Shown piece after piece: positions 44,193-57,880 of a stretch of 64,000 nucleotides of DNA; position 1 is the stretch's first letter, and every line of letters begins with the position of its first letter. A program made the position numbers and the translations under genes. Below the pieces are notes generated by a model. That model saw nothing but the letters and a program-made list of their open reading frames with translations. It searched no databases and was not told where the DNA came from. Source of the stretch: Siderastrea siderea (lineage: Eukaryota; Cnidaria; Anthozoa; Scleractinia; Rhizangiidae); the NCBI GenBank assembly GCA_964030785.1, contig OZ034968.1, positions 59,668,899 through 59,732,898 of the forward strand, given 5' to 3'.

Positions 44193-47100
44193 TTCATTTG
44201 ACAAAACAGGATTTTAACCACGGATTCAACATTTAAAACCACAGTCCATTATTCAAGCTTATGTACAATGTACTTCGTGGATTTGAAAGAGTAAAAAACA
44301 GGAAACAACGAAAGAAATCTATTTGATATCCATTAAATGTTGTCATTTTAATAGCTTATTTTCAAGAGGGAAACAAATCTTAGTAAAAAATAAACCCTGC
44401 AGGAACCAAAAATATAAACGTTTGTATCGGCTTTTTGATATTGACGTTAAGTAAGAAATGAAGCAAAAACTTAAATAATGTTCCGCCCGAGGCAAAGGTT
44501 TTGATTGGCGCGGAAGGTCCTTCTCAAGACATACAAAAAGAACAACTGAACAAGCGTTTATCACCTTATTAAATTCCTTTCTCCCTCTATTATTTGCTGT
44601 TCATGTTTGAATCTGTAGAGAAACGCTTCCTGTTACGGTTTTAATCTGATTTTCTTAAAAACGCTCGTGGATGAATAAATATTTCACTCTTCTATTTACT
44701 TGCTGACGCTTGTGGACAGCTGTGTCTTCAGGCTATTGACAAAAAAATATAGTGAATGTGAACAAATTAATCCTTTCAAAACCAGTGCCTATGAAATAAA
44801 TGAATTTTGCGATTGTTAACATAGCTAAAATAAAAACTAAAACTAAACAAAGGTACTAGCTATTCGAAATATGGTTTTTAAAACTCTTTAATAAGGAAAA
44901 GAAATCCTGTCTCAATTTTTTCTCCATTATTCTTTCCACTTTTTCTAAACAGCGGTAAAATCTTTGATCTATGGGTGCCTTGAGAGCTAGAAATAGTGGC
45001 AAAAATTAACAGGATATCTGATAAAATCTATGAGGTTTTAAAAATTGATCTATTGAACCATTTGAAAAGACCAGTCGTAGTGAACCATGCATCAACAACG
45101 CAAGCGAGACACCTTTTAATTAAAGCCAAGGTTACAAAGAGGTAAACGGTATGAAAACCGAATGCAAATTTCATCGCACAACATATCAAAAAACCGAGGA
45201 CGAAGGGAAAAAACAACAGACCACAAAAAAAAAAAACCCAACAACAAATGGACCAGAAAAAAAAAAAAAAAAGAAAGAAAGTTTCGTTGTACTAGCTAAA
45301 ATTAATATGGTCACATCTTCAAATTTTGTCCTGAACCACCTCCGGCCACATCATAAGCAAGCACCACAGGAAAGAAGTTTTCATTCAGCCACATATACCA
45401 TCTCGTAGGGCATAATTACAGCACCGTAGGAAAGTACTGCTCAGTAGCTTTCATCTGAATGGTCACACTTTAGGAATTTATCCACAGACGTCAAACGCAG
45501 TGGAAAAAACACTTTTTGGGTCAAAATCTACATTGACACGGTCAGAAATCCTGCCGCGTTTATAATATGATGTCCACTCGGTGAACGACTGCAGAGCGCC
45601 TACAGTATGTCGAGAAGACATAAGGTTAATACATTAAAAAATCTACGTTAGGCTCAAATACAATTTTTTATTTCTGAAAGAATAAGTAAGAAATAAATGA
45701 ATCCTTTGTTGATGACTAAATATGTTACAATCGCAGTTTTAATCACAATAAAAAAACCTTTCATTCAAAGAGAAAATTTCATTAAAACTTGTAAATTCCA
45801 AAGCTAATGAAGCGAAGGAAAACACACCTTCAGTTTTCACATTAAAATATCTCATTCACTACCACTGAAAAACGAATACATCTTTGCCACAGACAAACGT
45901 TTAAGGATATACACATGTACCTGTACTTCAAGAAAATTAGATTTATAAGTATCATGATCATAACCCTGCTATCACTGCATCTGCTCGCTAAAGTAATCTA
46001 TTCTGTTTATTTACTAACGGAGAGTTTGATATTGTGAAAACGATAAGGCGGATACATTCTGATCTTCTTTAGACGATAAGAAACTTACCTCTAGCCCTGT
46101 TGCGTCGAGGTAAAAGTGAAATTACAGTCAATCAGGCCGGGCTGATCAAACGTTGTCCTCCACGAATCGCTATACAATTAATGTGTGAATAGAAACAGAG
46201 ACAGTAAACTAACAGTTCTTCAGCACGGAAGGCCAAAATCCATTTTTTGTGAACTGGTGAACATAAATTAACGATCGAGGTGGTCACGAAAAAACGCACG
46301 ATGAGTTATTAATAAGCTTCCCAACGAAATTAGACTCGACTGTAGGATTGCACTCCTGTATTCCAAATTGAGGTTTTTGATATATTAAAGCATTCTGAAC
46401 CGACACCTACTGCTTCTCTTATAATTGTATTACTGTAAAAGACGTAAATAATTCAAAATCCCTGCAGACTGGAACAATTCACGACACAATATCAAAGTGC
46501 AAAGTTAAAATTATCCTTCGGCACTTCTATATAAACACCACACGCATACTTTAAACCGTTCAAATGAAAGAATTTCTTGTAACTATTATTCTGCAAAATT
46601 GTTCTTGTTTTGATATTCTAGTTTTCAAATTCAAGCACGGCATTCAGTAAAAATAAGTTTTCGATGCGGATATTGAAACAGTCATCTTAAATAATCATGC
46701 TTTTTCTTACCGTAGCTAGGGCGAATTTATCCTGACACTGACTAACACAAGCGCAGTCGTACAACTGCTATACACAACACAAATTGTGTTTTATCGTCCT
46801 TATCTCGTTATATCTTACGCATGGTTTGAGAAAGAGAATTGTTGTATGGTTAACCAACAAAGAAACAAATGAAAACACCCTCCCGCTGTTTTGTTGCACT
46901 CTTGCTTTTTATCAGCATAAAATCCTAAATTTATACGAAACTAAACCAAATCGGCCACACACTTGAGCCCGTCGATAAGGCGAACGTACTCTCTCAACAG
47001 ATTAGCCAAAGCTTTTGCAAATTAACACATCTCCACATGAGGTTATCGAACCGTTATCTTCATCAACTGACTAGACTACACGTAGTCCTCCCGTTCGTCG

Positions 47101-47277
47101 GTTCAGCAACTGATCTGGCGAGAACAAATGATACGTCTACCGCGCAGCATGGACGAAACTAAAACAATTCAGGCAACCACGCAACCACTTGAACCTGTTG
47201 CCAAGGCAAACTTGTTCGCTCAGCACATTATCCAAGACTTGTACAAATTAACACATCTCCTCATGAGGTTATCGGCC

Positions 47278-47600
47278 CGGGGGGGGGGGGGGGGGGGAGG
47301 GGAGGTACTCCCTTATTCCAGCTAACATAGGTATATGGTTTTCGAGCCGTTTTATTTTGAAATAGGGTATAAATTTTCACCATTTTTGAAATAGGGTAAG
47401 GTTTGTGCGTTTTGGTCTGGAATTGGCTATGGTTTTTAGAAGAAGCTACATTTTTATTATTATCTTCTCGTGAGAAGTGTGTTTTGATTAATATCGGAAA
47501 TTCTTAGCCCTTCCGCAAATGTCTAAGCAAACCGAAGCAATTCCCCTGAGCAGTTCTGAAATAGAGCATCGAATTCTCGGTCAGGTCTGAAATAGGGGAA
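47278..47600 (+). repeat. 'AGGGTATGGTTTT' family repeat, copy 3
   Basis: A poly-G head (47279-47297) is followed by GGTACTCCCTTATTCC, then TATGGTTTTCGAGCCG and AATAGGGTATAAA. It lies in segmental copy A and is mirrored at 56436-56790 in copy B. Confidence 0.65.
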
Positions 47601-48240
47601 GGAAAATCACCACCGACTAGACAAGCGGTCCTGCAGTTCACCCAAGAATAGCTAACGAGAAGAACGCACGTACCGCGCACAAAATAAACGCGCTCGCGAC
47701 CCGCGGGACGCGTTTCCGTTTTGTGAGAGACCTTCGCACGCGTTCACATTGTCTTCTTTTTCTTAGTGCATCGACCAACATAGATGTGTTCAGTTTGTCA
47801 TGATCATTGCACTTCTATAACCGGTCCGCATCCATGCGGACATGGGATAAGCGTGAAGTGCAGTTTATGAATAACAAGCCACGGAAAAAAGACGACTCTT
47901 GTGGATTAAATGCAACTTGTAAATTGCGATAAGTTAGTAAGTTGTATTCAGTTTAGTTAAACCATGAAAAGAGGTCGTATTGATTGGTGTGTGAATCTGT
48001 TTTCGGATCAAAATTTATGTACTCACTCACTTGCTCGCACATACAGCTCACAAGTTGTAGACGAGCACCTAAAATTGTTTTACAAGCTTGGCATGGCAGT
48101 AGTGAACGCGTCGAACTGAAAAAGGTGTTATGACCAGCCAGGTTCTTATCATTACCATTAACATACGAAAATCTGGCAGGTTTGTTGTAAAAACAACCTC
48201 CCAAAAAAGGTTCAACTACAGCTTCGTTTCCATTCCAGTG

Positions 48241-48786
48241 GGCCACTGACCTACTTTCTGGCGGCGAGAAACGTAAAATGACATTTTCCCGAGAAAGAAG
48301 TCGTCTGGAAGCGTTGATTTTCCTTTACTATTACCATTCGATGAGGATAATGTTTTTTCAATTGTTGTGAAATGTGATGTTGTCCACCGCGAAATTTACG
48401 ACCCATGTCACGTTCGTTACTTAGCTGTCACAGTTATGGTGGCAGAGCCTTTTCGTTTGCCACACCGAAATTATGGAACACCATGCCTGCATGAGGAAGT
48501 GAACATAAAGAAATAGATGGACACCAAAACGGTCCACAAATAACCCCAAGTGCTCTTGCGTGGGGGTGGACTGTCTGGGGATGTGTACCAAAATTTAATC
48601 CCGATTTTATTTATCTCTTGAATCTTATCCTATTTTCTAAAAATTTGACCAGAGTGCCCCCTCATTAAGAAAACGAAGATTGTGGACTTTTTCAGTTTAG
48701 TTAGTTGCCTATTATACTTACAGGATTAATTAGGGTTTGAGAGAATGCGTTTGAGGTATTATTATTATTATTATTATTATGTAAAT

Positions 48787-48862
<76 letters not shown>

Positions 48863-50162
48863 GAGATCGATGATGAATTGGCCTTTTCGTAAAACGTATG
48901 CTTTTTTTTCTGTGAAAAGAGACCACCACCTTCTTTACCCCACGGTCTACTGTGGGTCGCTGTAGAACATTTGCATTTAGAACACCCATATGGTTACACC
49001 GCAAACTACAGCAAATGATAAAAAGATGAATTATTCGCGCTCTCATTGGATGCAGCGGTCACAAAACGTTTATTGATGATTAACCACAAAATCGATCACC
49101 ATACGTAAAAAAATAAATAAATCATGACACTGAAATACTTGCACGAATATAAAGTGAGAAGAAAGTCAATTAATATTTTGAGGCCTGAAGGCCATAGTTA
49201 GTGATAACTTTTGACACCAAGTAAACGTCTGCTCAAAATTGGCGATGTTTGGAAAACTGTTTTCTTGTAGATTTTTTGCATAGCAGATTATTGTTGCAGA
49301 AAAACATAGGTAAAAGCTACTTTAGAGCAAAAATAGAGTAGTTCACGTAATAAATCTTTTCACAAAAAAACAGCTGCTTTTAACATGATAGACGCTTCGC
49401 CATCCATTTCCACAACGAAAGACTTTTATTATCTTTTCGTTTTAAATCTTAAGAATATCCAACCCTAAGAGGGTTTTTTGTCATCTGCAACAAAAGGCCC
49501 TAAATTATCTTGTTTTAACCACCTTGCTGTGATCTCCACTGGATGAAACTGTCTTAAAGGGGCATAATCACGCTATTTTAGTTCACTTCAAAAATCAAAA
49601 ATATGTCCTCACATCAATGAACGCCCACAAATAATGGTCTAGTTTTGTTACCAAAGACTATATTACTTCACTGAAACTATTTTCTGTCGTCTGTTGCTAC
49701 GGATGGCACGGATGGAAATGGATTGCAATTTGAAAAAATTAGGCTAAACTTTTCAAATTCTTTCAGCGTGTTGACATTAAATCGATATTAAAAGGTCATG
49801 GTTTGTTTTGTCTTAATAAATTAAGTTAATATGTTCCTTTTAATGTTCAAACACAATGTTGGGCATGGATAAAGTTAGCTACCGATAATTTTAGCACAGT
49901 TTTGACCAGAAATCTGCGAAATCCTCGTGACTATGTCCCTTTAACCTATTTGTGAGTAAATCGAGTGTCGATTGTGGACAAGAAATGAGCATGCGTTGTT
50001 CATGAATCTCAAACGTGTTGATATTTAAATTCTGATTTTCTGTGTATGAATCTGAAACGGCACTACTTATTTCCGCAGGTGAATTTTACACGCAAAACGT
50101 AAATATCAGTTTTTCAGCGGGTACTTTCCGACATTCTTATAAAAAGGGTCTTATAAAAAAAA
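48241..50162. other. Single-copy spacer between the duplicated segments, no gene
   Basis: About 1.9 kb of AT-rich sequence with a (TTA)n tract at 48757-48861. No ORF beyond the poly-Ile artefact of that tract and no recognisable exon. Confidence 0.5.
48757..48861. repeat. (TTA)n microsatellite
   Basis: About 100 bp of ATT repeats with one break (gtaaatag) near 48780. Confidence 0.95.
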
Positions 50163-50271
50163 AGAGTGTATGTGAACTGCAGATTTAAGATCGAACATAT
50201 GGAAGACCATCGCAGTTGTGTGCGCAGTTTAAGCAGGTGCGAAAAGAAAGCCTGAAAAAATTCAGCCAGAA

Positions 50272-50339
50272 AAAAGGAGATTCGAACCCACATCGCTGCG
50301 ATAACGGTGCAGCGCTTTTACCAAATGAGCTTTCAAGCC
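50272..50339 (-). repeat. tRNA-like SINE head, damaged copy
   Basis: Counterpart of 43216-43287 in segment B. The B box GGGTTCGAATC and the GCTGC/GCAGC stem remain, but the 3' acceptor strand (AAGCC) has been deleted. Confidence 0.5.
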
Positions 50340-51062
50340 AACTGGGAGCTGGCGTTCGTGTGAGTGTGTAATATACCAGTGAAAGATAATTTGTGACAGT
50401 GAATATATCAAAGAAACCATGTGTGTAAATTGGTGATTAAAAATCGCAATTGTGTGCGCAACTTAAATAGTTGGTAAAAGAAAGCATATTTTTTTCAGGC
50501 CTTCTTTTCGCAATTGTTTTTAAATTAAGTTGCGCACACCACTGGGATGGTCGTCCACATATCCAATTAATCCTTCTTCTTTATCCTTCTTAAGTATAAT
50601 TGCCCAGACGATTGGTCGAGGATTACGTCATATCTTGCTATAATCACTCCGCGCGAGGTGATTATAATACTGAAACACTAATTTTCAAAATGGCCACTGC
50701 GCAATTTTTGATGTTTCTTAAGAAAAGAAAAAAGAAAATGCATTTGCTCTGATGATCACCTGAGCAATTATACTAAAACAATTATTCTCCTCAGGCTCAG
50801 CGAATATTACGGAATAATCCCCTCGACGATTATTCCACAATATTCACTTCGCCTTCGGCGAGACACCTCTCATTGTGCAGGATTCGTACAAAACTGTGCG
50901 AATTAGTTATTTTCGAATGTAACCCTCTTCTTAGGGCATTCTCTTTCTTAGGCCTGGCTTTTCTAGTGACGCACGTATAAGTGTACACAAAGCTCAACAA
51001 CAAAGTCCATACTTGAGATACAATGGTCAACACAAGACTCAAAATGTTTTGATTTTCATTAA

Positions 51063-52543
51063 CCGGCCGTCGCCATGATGGCGACCGCCGGTTTATAAAA
51101 TGGACACAGTTATTCGTGAAAGCAAGTTGGCTTAACATACGAAGAAAGTGCTGTAAAGCTTGTGGAAAGAGCGGTACTGTCTTAGATAAGACGCATGCGC
51201 ATATGAGTCTTCTGAATGTTACCCTCCTATGTGTTTGTCTTTTAATTTACAGTATTTAAGATATGAACGGCGAAGGGTTGTTTAAGTTTGGGGTTTTTTT
51301 GTATTTGTCTTGTATAACGCATGCGCAATTGAGTAAAGGAGCTACGGTAATAGGATTGAATGCGAAATTGGCTGTGTTGTCCGATCTAGTTAGTGGTTAT
51401 GGTGAAAATTGTTTTAGCGCAGGAGTTTTTTTTTATTAGAATTGACATTTTGAGGGGTGTAAAAATGTGGGAGTCAGAAGGATTTGTGAATGTCGGGAGC
51501 ATATCACGCTTCTGTGAATGTGATTTGCTTTGAAAGTTGCGTTTTGTATAGGAGCGGTGTAATATTGTGCTGCGTGAGAGGCGGTTTCCCTTGGCGTTTT
51601 ATGGGGGGGGGGGGGGGTGGTTTGCGAAGTGGATTGTAAGGTTTCTGATTGGCTCACTTGTATTTAATTTCGCAACGGACAAAAAGGGCAGTTGCGTTTT
51701 GCCGGCGTGGGCTAGGAAGAGAAGGAATTGGTACTAGTATGATGATGCAATATTAGTTGATTGCACCATCAGTACATGATAGTTCTTGTGAACGGAGAGA
51801 GATGAGTGTTTATTTGAGGCGAGAAGTTGATACGAAGGAATCGTCATTAATAAGGAGATCAATTAATTAGGCAGGTGTTACGAGTCTTTTTGCATTGAAA
51901 GAACGAAAATATCTGGATATTATCGACGGATTTGTGTAGTTTGCGTGTGGTGTTCGCTAAAGGCTACGAGCATTCTTTCTTTCCGTTCAGAGATAGTGAA
52001 GGAAAAGAAAAACAAGCGAGTGAGCGCGAAATCGATTGCGGCTCGACAGGCGCTTTAGCTTTCAAAGACGTGGGCGACTTTCGTCCCCGCTCGCTTCTTT
52101 ACTTTTGCAAGGGGATTCCCGGGTTAGCAAACCGGATTTAAACATCACGTCATGAGATATGCCTTGACGTGCCCCATACTCTGACGATCTGCTCGAGCTC
52201 GTGTTTATCAGCGTTGTATTTTGATTCTACTGCTATGTTCACTGTTTGTATTTAAGGTCTAAGCACAACAGTAAATACTTCGTCGTCCCGGTGTGAGCAT
52301 TCTCAGTTGTGGACGAATTTGTATCGACATTCAACGTTTGAGTGAATTTGCGTTTTTCAGCACAAATAAAAGCGATAAGAAAGATAAGCTGAGTCATCAG
52401 AGTTTAAACATTACGTCATCCAGTAACGTTATAGCCAAAATAATGTGTCACACAATCACACTTTTCGTCACGCCAGTTCGTATAAATAGAGGATCCCGCT
52501 AACATTTGTGAAACCCAGAGGTGGGGAGGGTCAGAATGGCCGG
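51063..52543. mobile_element. 1.5-kb insertion bounded by TTAA and CCGGCC ends
   Basis: TTAA occurs at 51059-51062 and 52544-52547, next to CCGGCC and GGCCGG ends. A hairpin (GTCGCCATGATGGCGAC) sits just inside the left end. The sequence is missing from segment A, where AAAATGTTCTC continues almost directly into ATACCCAG. A few tens of bases beyond the TTAA are also extra in B, so the event may be nested. Superfamily uncertain (piggyBac-like by TTAA only). Confidence 0.45.
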
Positions 52544-52652
52544 TTAAAATGCCCAATGGGCTTTCTTGTCTCCACTTGATCTCCAACATATCCAGTCTCT
52601 TAAAAGTAACTATTAAATCTTTGACGCCTTTCCGCCTTTCCACCCAAACTAA

Positions 52653-53027
52653 GGGTGCGTTCTTTTGGGACTATTCCGGAATAGGAATACTCGGAATAGA
52701 CGGTATTTGTGTTCTTTTGGGAGCTATTCCGTTTTCGGAATGAACGGAATATCATTCCGTTCATTCTGCTCCCGATAGCAGAATGAAAGGAATGAAAGGA
52801 ATACGGTTTACTCGGAATAGACAGAATACGTGTTCTTTTGGGAAATTTTTGGCGGGAAATCCTACGCGGCCGCCCGCGCGTGTGCAGAAATAGTGGTTCT
52901 CAGGTCACCTCCGCCAAGGGTATTCCGTTTCCAGAATTGGCGTTCTTTTCGAAGTTGAAATTCCGTGTATTCTGTTATTCCTAAACCGGAATAAGAATAA
53001 CCAGAATAGTCCCAAAAGAATGCACCC
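52653..53027. mobile_element. 375-bp MITE with TAA target duplication (Harbinger-like)
   Basis: The ends are GGGTGCGTTCTTTTGGGACT and its near-exact inverse (GGGTGCATTCTTTTGGGACT). TAA is directly repeated at 52650-52652 and 53028-53030. In segment A (near 43870) the matching place reads AACTAAGTAAA with one TAA, an empty site. Internal GGAATAGGAATA-type and TTCCGTTCATTC palindromes are frequent. A 3-bp TWA-type duplication suits PIF/Harbinger. Confidence 0.85.
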
Positions 53028-56000
53028 TAAGTAACAGACAAGTCTGTGAATATTTGAGAAAAAGTGGGCAAATTTAGGACAATAGTTAGGATCCTTGAGT
53101 CGTTCTTAAAATAGTGTTTTCTCCTTTTGGGATTATTTAACTCTTCATATGTTTAAGTAACTGCAAAGCATTGGATACAGCTACCGCAGAAACGTGCAGT
53201 CGAACCTCTCCTTACGTATACGGAGACTGTATAACGCAAACAGGTTACCGGATCCGACAGAGACCAAAATTCATATCAGATCTACATCTGTAATACAGAC
53301 TCTCATGCCTGTCTCTCCTTCGGTGTGCGTTTGAATCTGCTTCCATTGTACAACTTTCATTTGACAAGACAGGATTTTAACCACCAATTCAACATTTAAC
53401 ACTATAGTCCATTATTCAAGCTTATGTACAATGTACTTCGTGGATTTAAAAGAGTAAAAAACAGGAAACGACGAAAGAAATCTATTTGATATCCATTAAA
53501 TGTTGTCATTTTAATCGCTTTTTTTAAGAGGGAAACAAATCTTAGTAAAAATAAACCCTGCAGGAACCAAAAATATAAACGTTTGTATTGGCTTTTTGAT
53601 ATTGCCGTTATAAGTAAGAAATGAAGCAAAAACTTAAATAATGTTTCGCCCGAGGCAAAGGTCTTGATTGGCGAAGGTCCTTCTCAAGACATACAAAAAA
53701 AGAACAACTGAACAAGCATTTATCACCTTATTAAATCTATTTTCTCTTTATTATTTGCTCTTCATGTTTGAATTCGTAGAGTAACGCTTAGTGTTACGGT
53801 ATTAATCTGATTTTCTTAAAAACGCTTGTGAATGAATAAATATTTCACTATACTATTTACTTGCTAATGCTTGTGGACAGCTGTGTCCTCAGGCTATTTA
53901 CAAAATATGGTGCAGTGAATGTGAACAAATTAATCCTTTCAAAACCAGTGCCTATGAAATAAATGAATTTTGCGATTGTTAACATAGCTAAAATAAAAAC
54001 TAACTAAACAAAGGTACTAGCTATTCGAAATATATAGTCTTTAAAACTCTTTAATAAGGAAAAGAAACCCTGTCCCAATTTTTTCTCGATTATTCTTCCC
54101 ACTTGTTCTAAACGGCACTTTTGTATGATTTATTCAAAGCGCCAATCTGCGGTAAAATCTTTGCTCTATGGGTGCCTTGAGAGCTAGAAATAGTGGCAGA
54201 AATTAACAGAATATCTGATAAAATCTATGCGGTTTTAAAAAGTGATCTATCGGTCCATTTGAAAAGACCAGTCGCAGTGAACCATGCATGAACAACGCAA
54301 GCGAGACACCTTTTAATTAAAGCCAAGGTTACAAAGAGGTAAATGGTATGAAAACTGAATGCAAATTTCACCGCACAACATATCAAAAAAACGCGGACGT
54401 TGGACTAGCTAAAATTAATATGGTCACATCTCAAAATTTGTCCTGAACCAAAAGTTAGAACCACCTCCGGCCACATAGTAAACAGCACCACAGGAAAGAA
54501 CAGTTTTCATTCAGTCACACTCGCATACCACCTCGTACGGCACCATAACAGTAAAGGAAAGCACTGCTCAATAGCTTTCATCTGAACGGTCACACTTTAG
54601 GAATTTATCCATAGACGTCAAACTCAGTGGAAAAACACTTTTTGGCTCAAGGTCTTCACTGACACGGTCAGAAATCCTGCCGCGTTTAGAATATAATGTC
54701 CACTCGGTAAACGACTATCAGGGCGCCTCAGTGCAGTATGCAGAGAAGACATAAGGTTAATACATTTAAAAACCTACGTTAGACTCAAATGCAATTTTGT
54801 ATTTCTGGAAGAATAAGTAAGAAATAAATGAATCCTTTGTTGATTACTAAATATGTTACAGTCGCAGTTTTAATCACAATGAAGATCCTTTCATTCAAAG
54901 AGGAAATTTCATTAAAACTTATAAATTCCAAAGCTAATGAAGCGAAGGAAAACACACCTTCAGTTTCCAGTTCAAAATATCTCATTCAGTACTACTACTG
55001 AAAAATGAATACACCTTTGCCACAGACAAACGTTAAGGATATATACATGTACTTGTACTTCAAGAAAATTAGAGTTATAAGTATCACGATCATAACCCTG
55101 CTATCACTGCACCTGCTCGCTAAAGTAATTTATTCTGTTTATTTACTAACGGAGAGTCTGATATTGTGAAAACGATAAGGCGGATACATTCTGATCTTCT
55201 TTAAACGATTAGGACTTACCTCTAACCCTGTTGAGTCGAAGACTGTACCACAATTCTTGAAACTGTAAAAGTGAAATTACAGTCAATCACGTCGGGCTGA
55301 TCAAACTTTGTCTTCCGGCCACGAATCGCTATACAGTTAACGTGTGAATAGAAACAGAGACAGTAAACTAACAGTTCCTCAGCACGGAAGGACAGAATCC
55401 ATTTTTTGTGAACTGGTGAACATAAATTAACGATCGAGGTGGTCAAGAAAAAACGCAAGATGAGTTAAGCTTCCCAACGAAATTAGACTCGACTGTAGGA
55501 TTGCACTCCTGTATTCCAAATTGAAGTTTTGATATATTAAAGCATTCTGAACCGACAGCCGCCTACAGCTTCTGTTATAATTGTACTGCTGTAAAAGACG
55601 TAAATAATTCAAAATCCCTCCAGTCTGGAACAATTCACGACACAATATCAAGGTGCAAAGTTAAATTATCCTTCGGTCCTTTTATCTAAACACCACACGC
55701 ATACTTTAAACCGTTCAAATGAAAGAATTTCTTGTAACTATTATTCTGCAAAATCGTTCTTGTTTAGATATTCTAGTTTTCAAATTCAAGCACGACATTC
55801 AGTGAAAACAAGTTTTCGATGCGGATGTTGAAACAGTCATCTTAAATAATCATGCTTTTTCTTACCGTAGGTAGAGTGAATTTATCCTAACACTATGTCG
55901 CATGTCGCAAGCGCAGTCGCCTGTAAAACTTTATTCTATTCACAACACAAATTGTGTTTTATCGCCCTTATCTCGTTTTATTTTACGCATGGTTTGAGAA

Positions 56001-56435
56001 AGAGAATTGTTGTATAGTTAACCAACAAAGAAACAGATGAAAACACCCTCCCGCTGTTTTGTTGCACTCTTGCTTTTATCAGCATAAAATTCTAAATTTA
56101 TACGAAACTAAAACAAATCAGCCACACACTTGAGCCCGTCGCTACCGCGAACTTTTTCTCTCTCTCAACAGATTAGCCAAAGCTTTTGCAAATTAACTCA
56201 TCTCCACATGAGGTTATCGAACCGTTATCTTTATCAACTGACTAGACAACACGTAGTCCTCCTGTTCGATCAGCAACTGATCTGGCGAGAACAAATGACA
56301 CGTCTACCGCGTGGCATGGACGAAACTAAAACAATTCAGGCAACTACCTGAGCGTGTTGCCAAGGAAAACTTGTTCGCTCAGCACATTATCCAAGACTTG
56401 TACAAATTAACACATCTCCTCATGAGGTTATCGGC

Positions 56436-56790
56436 CCTGGAGGGGGGGGGGGGGTACTCCCTCATTCCAGCTGAGATAGGTATCTGCGGCCTCAAAGAAT
56501 ATGGTTTTCGAGCCGTTTTATTCTGAAAGAGGGTATAAATTTTGACCATTTTGGTCTAAAACATAAATAGGGTAAGGTTTGTGCGTTTTGATCTGGAATT
56601 GGGTATCGTTTTTAGAAGAAGTTACTGACTTTTTTATTATATCTTCTCGTGAGAAGTGTGTTTTGATTGTAATATCGGAAATTCGAAGCCCTTCTCAAAT
56701 GTCTAAGCAAACTGAAGCAGCTCCTGAGCAGGTCTGAAATAGGGTATCGAATTCTCGGTCAGGTCTGAAATAGGGGAAGGAAAATCATCA
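56436..56790 (+). repeat. 'AGGGTATGGTTTT' family repeat, copy 4
   Basis: Counterpart in segment B of 47278-47600, with the same poly-G head, GTACTCCCTCATTCCAGCTG and AAATAGGGTA units. Confidence 0.65.
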
Positions 56791-57054
56791 ACCGACTAGA
56801 CAAGCGGTCCTGCAGTTCTCTCAAGAATAGCTGGCAAGAAGAACGCACGTAAATAAACGCGCTCGCGACCTGCAGGACGTGTTTCCGTTTTGCAGGAGAC
56901 CTTCGCGCGCGTTCAAGTGTTCTTCTTGTTCTCAGTGCATCGACCAACATAGATGTGTTCAGTTTATCATGATCATTGCACTTCAAAAAATAAACGGTCC
57001 GCATCCATGCGGACATGGGCTAAGCGTGAAGTGTGGTTTCTGAATAACAAGCCA

Positions 57055-57730
57055 CGTTTTGTGTGACTTGTGCATTTCTTCAAGTCTTGCGTGACAAGGT
57101 GCAAATTTCGCATTTTTAGGCGAATACATGGGGCCTCAAATTAAGTCTTGATTTTAGCCTTCAATAATATGAATGATAAATCTTGCGTTAGTATTGGCGG
57201 ATAGTTAAACTGTAGTTTTTTAACTTTTTTTTTTCGTTTTCGTACATTTGTAGCACGTATGTTCCAGAAAACGTGACCAGAAAACGGCTTTCTAATCTAA
57301 TAACCTGATCGTGGAAAATATCACGAGATTTAAAGGTTTTTTTGTGACTTCCACATTTCTGCACGTCTTGTGACTAGTTAAATCATGTACGACGAATGTG
57401 GTAGTCCCGTATCCAAACGCATAATTAAACTGACAACGCTGGCGACGACAAAGGGATGAGCACGCTCATCCCAAAAACTCTAAGTCCCCAACGGAAGTCG
57501 AACCCATAATCTAGATGTTCTAGCCACTAAGTGGTGGGGAGACTCGTTAATGATTGATCGTTGTAAATAATTATTTGCTGTTGTTGTCAACCTGTACATG
57601 TACGCTGTAATGTTATCTTAACTTTTTTTAAAACTTTTTTGTATTTATTTCAGTTCTTATAGATTCTTACATTTAGAAGGCCACCCTACTTTAACCTTGT
57701 GTTAGCTCGGTGCTACCCTCTTTAAATATG

Positions 57731-57769
<39 letters not shown>

Positions 57770-57880
57770 TCTTTGATTGTTTGATTTTTAACTCGGATTT
57801 TCTTTGTATGTCCATGCTCTTGACAAACAAAAGACAGATAACTTGATTGCATGGCAGGTGGTGGTCATTCCCATCGTCGG
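57055..57880. mobile_element. Insertion of about 0.83 kb in segment B with tRNA-like box and (TTA)n
   Basis: Absent from segment A, where CAAGCCACG runs directly into GAAAAAAG. It includes a minus-strand tRNA-like head (about 57478-57540, box GGGTTCGACTTCC) and, on the plus strand, GCTCGGTGCTACCC followed by a TTA tract (57731-57768). It may be a SINE/LINE compound; ends have no obvious target duplication. Confidence 0.45.

Larger units (their letters stand above)
43105..48240 (+). repeat. Segmental duplication, copy A (5.1 kb)
   Basis: This is collinear with 50163-58350. Matching anchors include GTCTGTGAATATTTGAGAAA (43885 and 53043), CCTGCAGGAACCAAAAATAT (44395 and 53560), GCAAGCGAGACACCTTTTAA and ATGCAACTTGTAAATTG. 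Identity is about 90% by eye outside indels. No gene is recognisable in either copy. Copy A keeps empty sites for insertions seen in copy B, and itself carries an extra A-rich piece of about 80 bp at 45200-45290. Confidence 0.85.

Noticed and set aside
47953..48246. 97-codon minus-strand ORF present in segment A
   Set aside because: The corresponding place in segment B is broken by indels and an insertion, so there is no sign of coding constraint.
48777..49046. ORF with a poly-isoleucine end
   Set aside because: Translation of the (TTA)n microsatellite.
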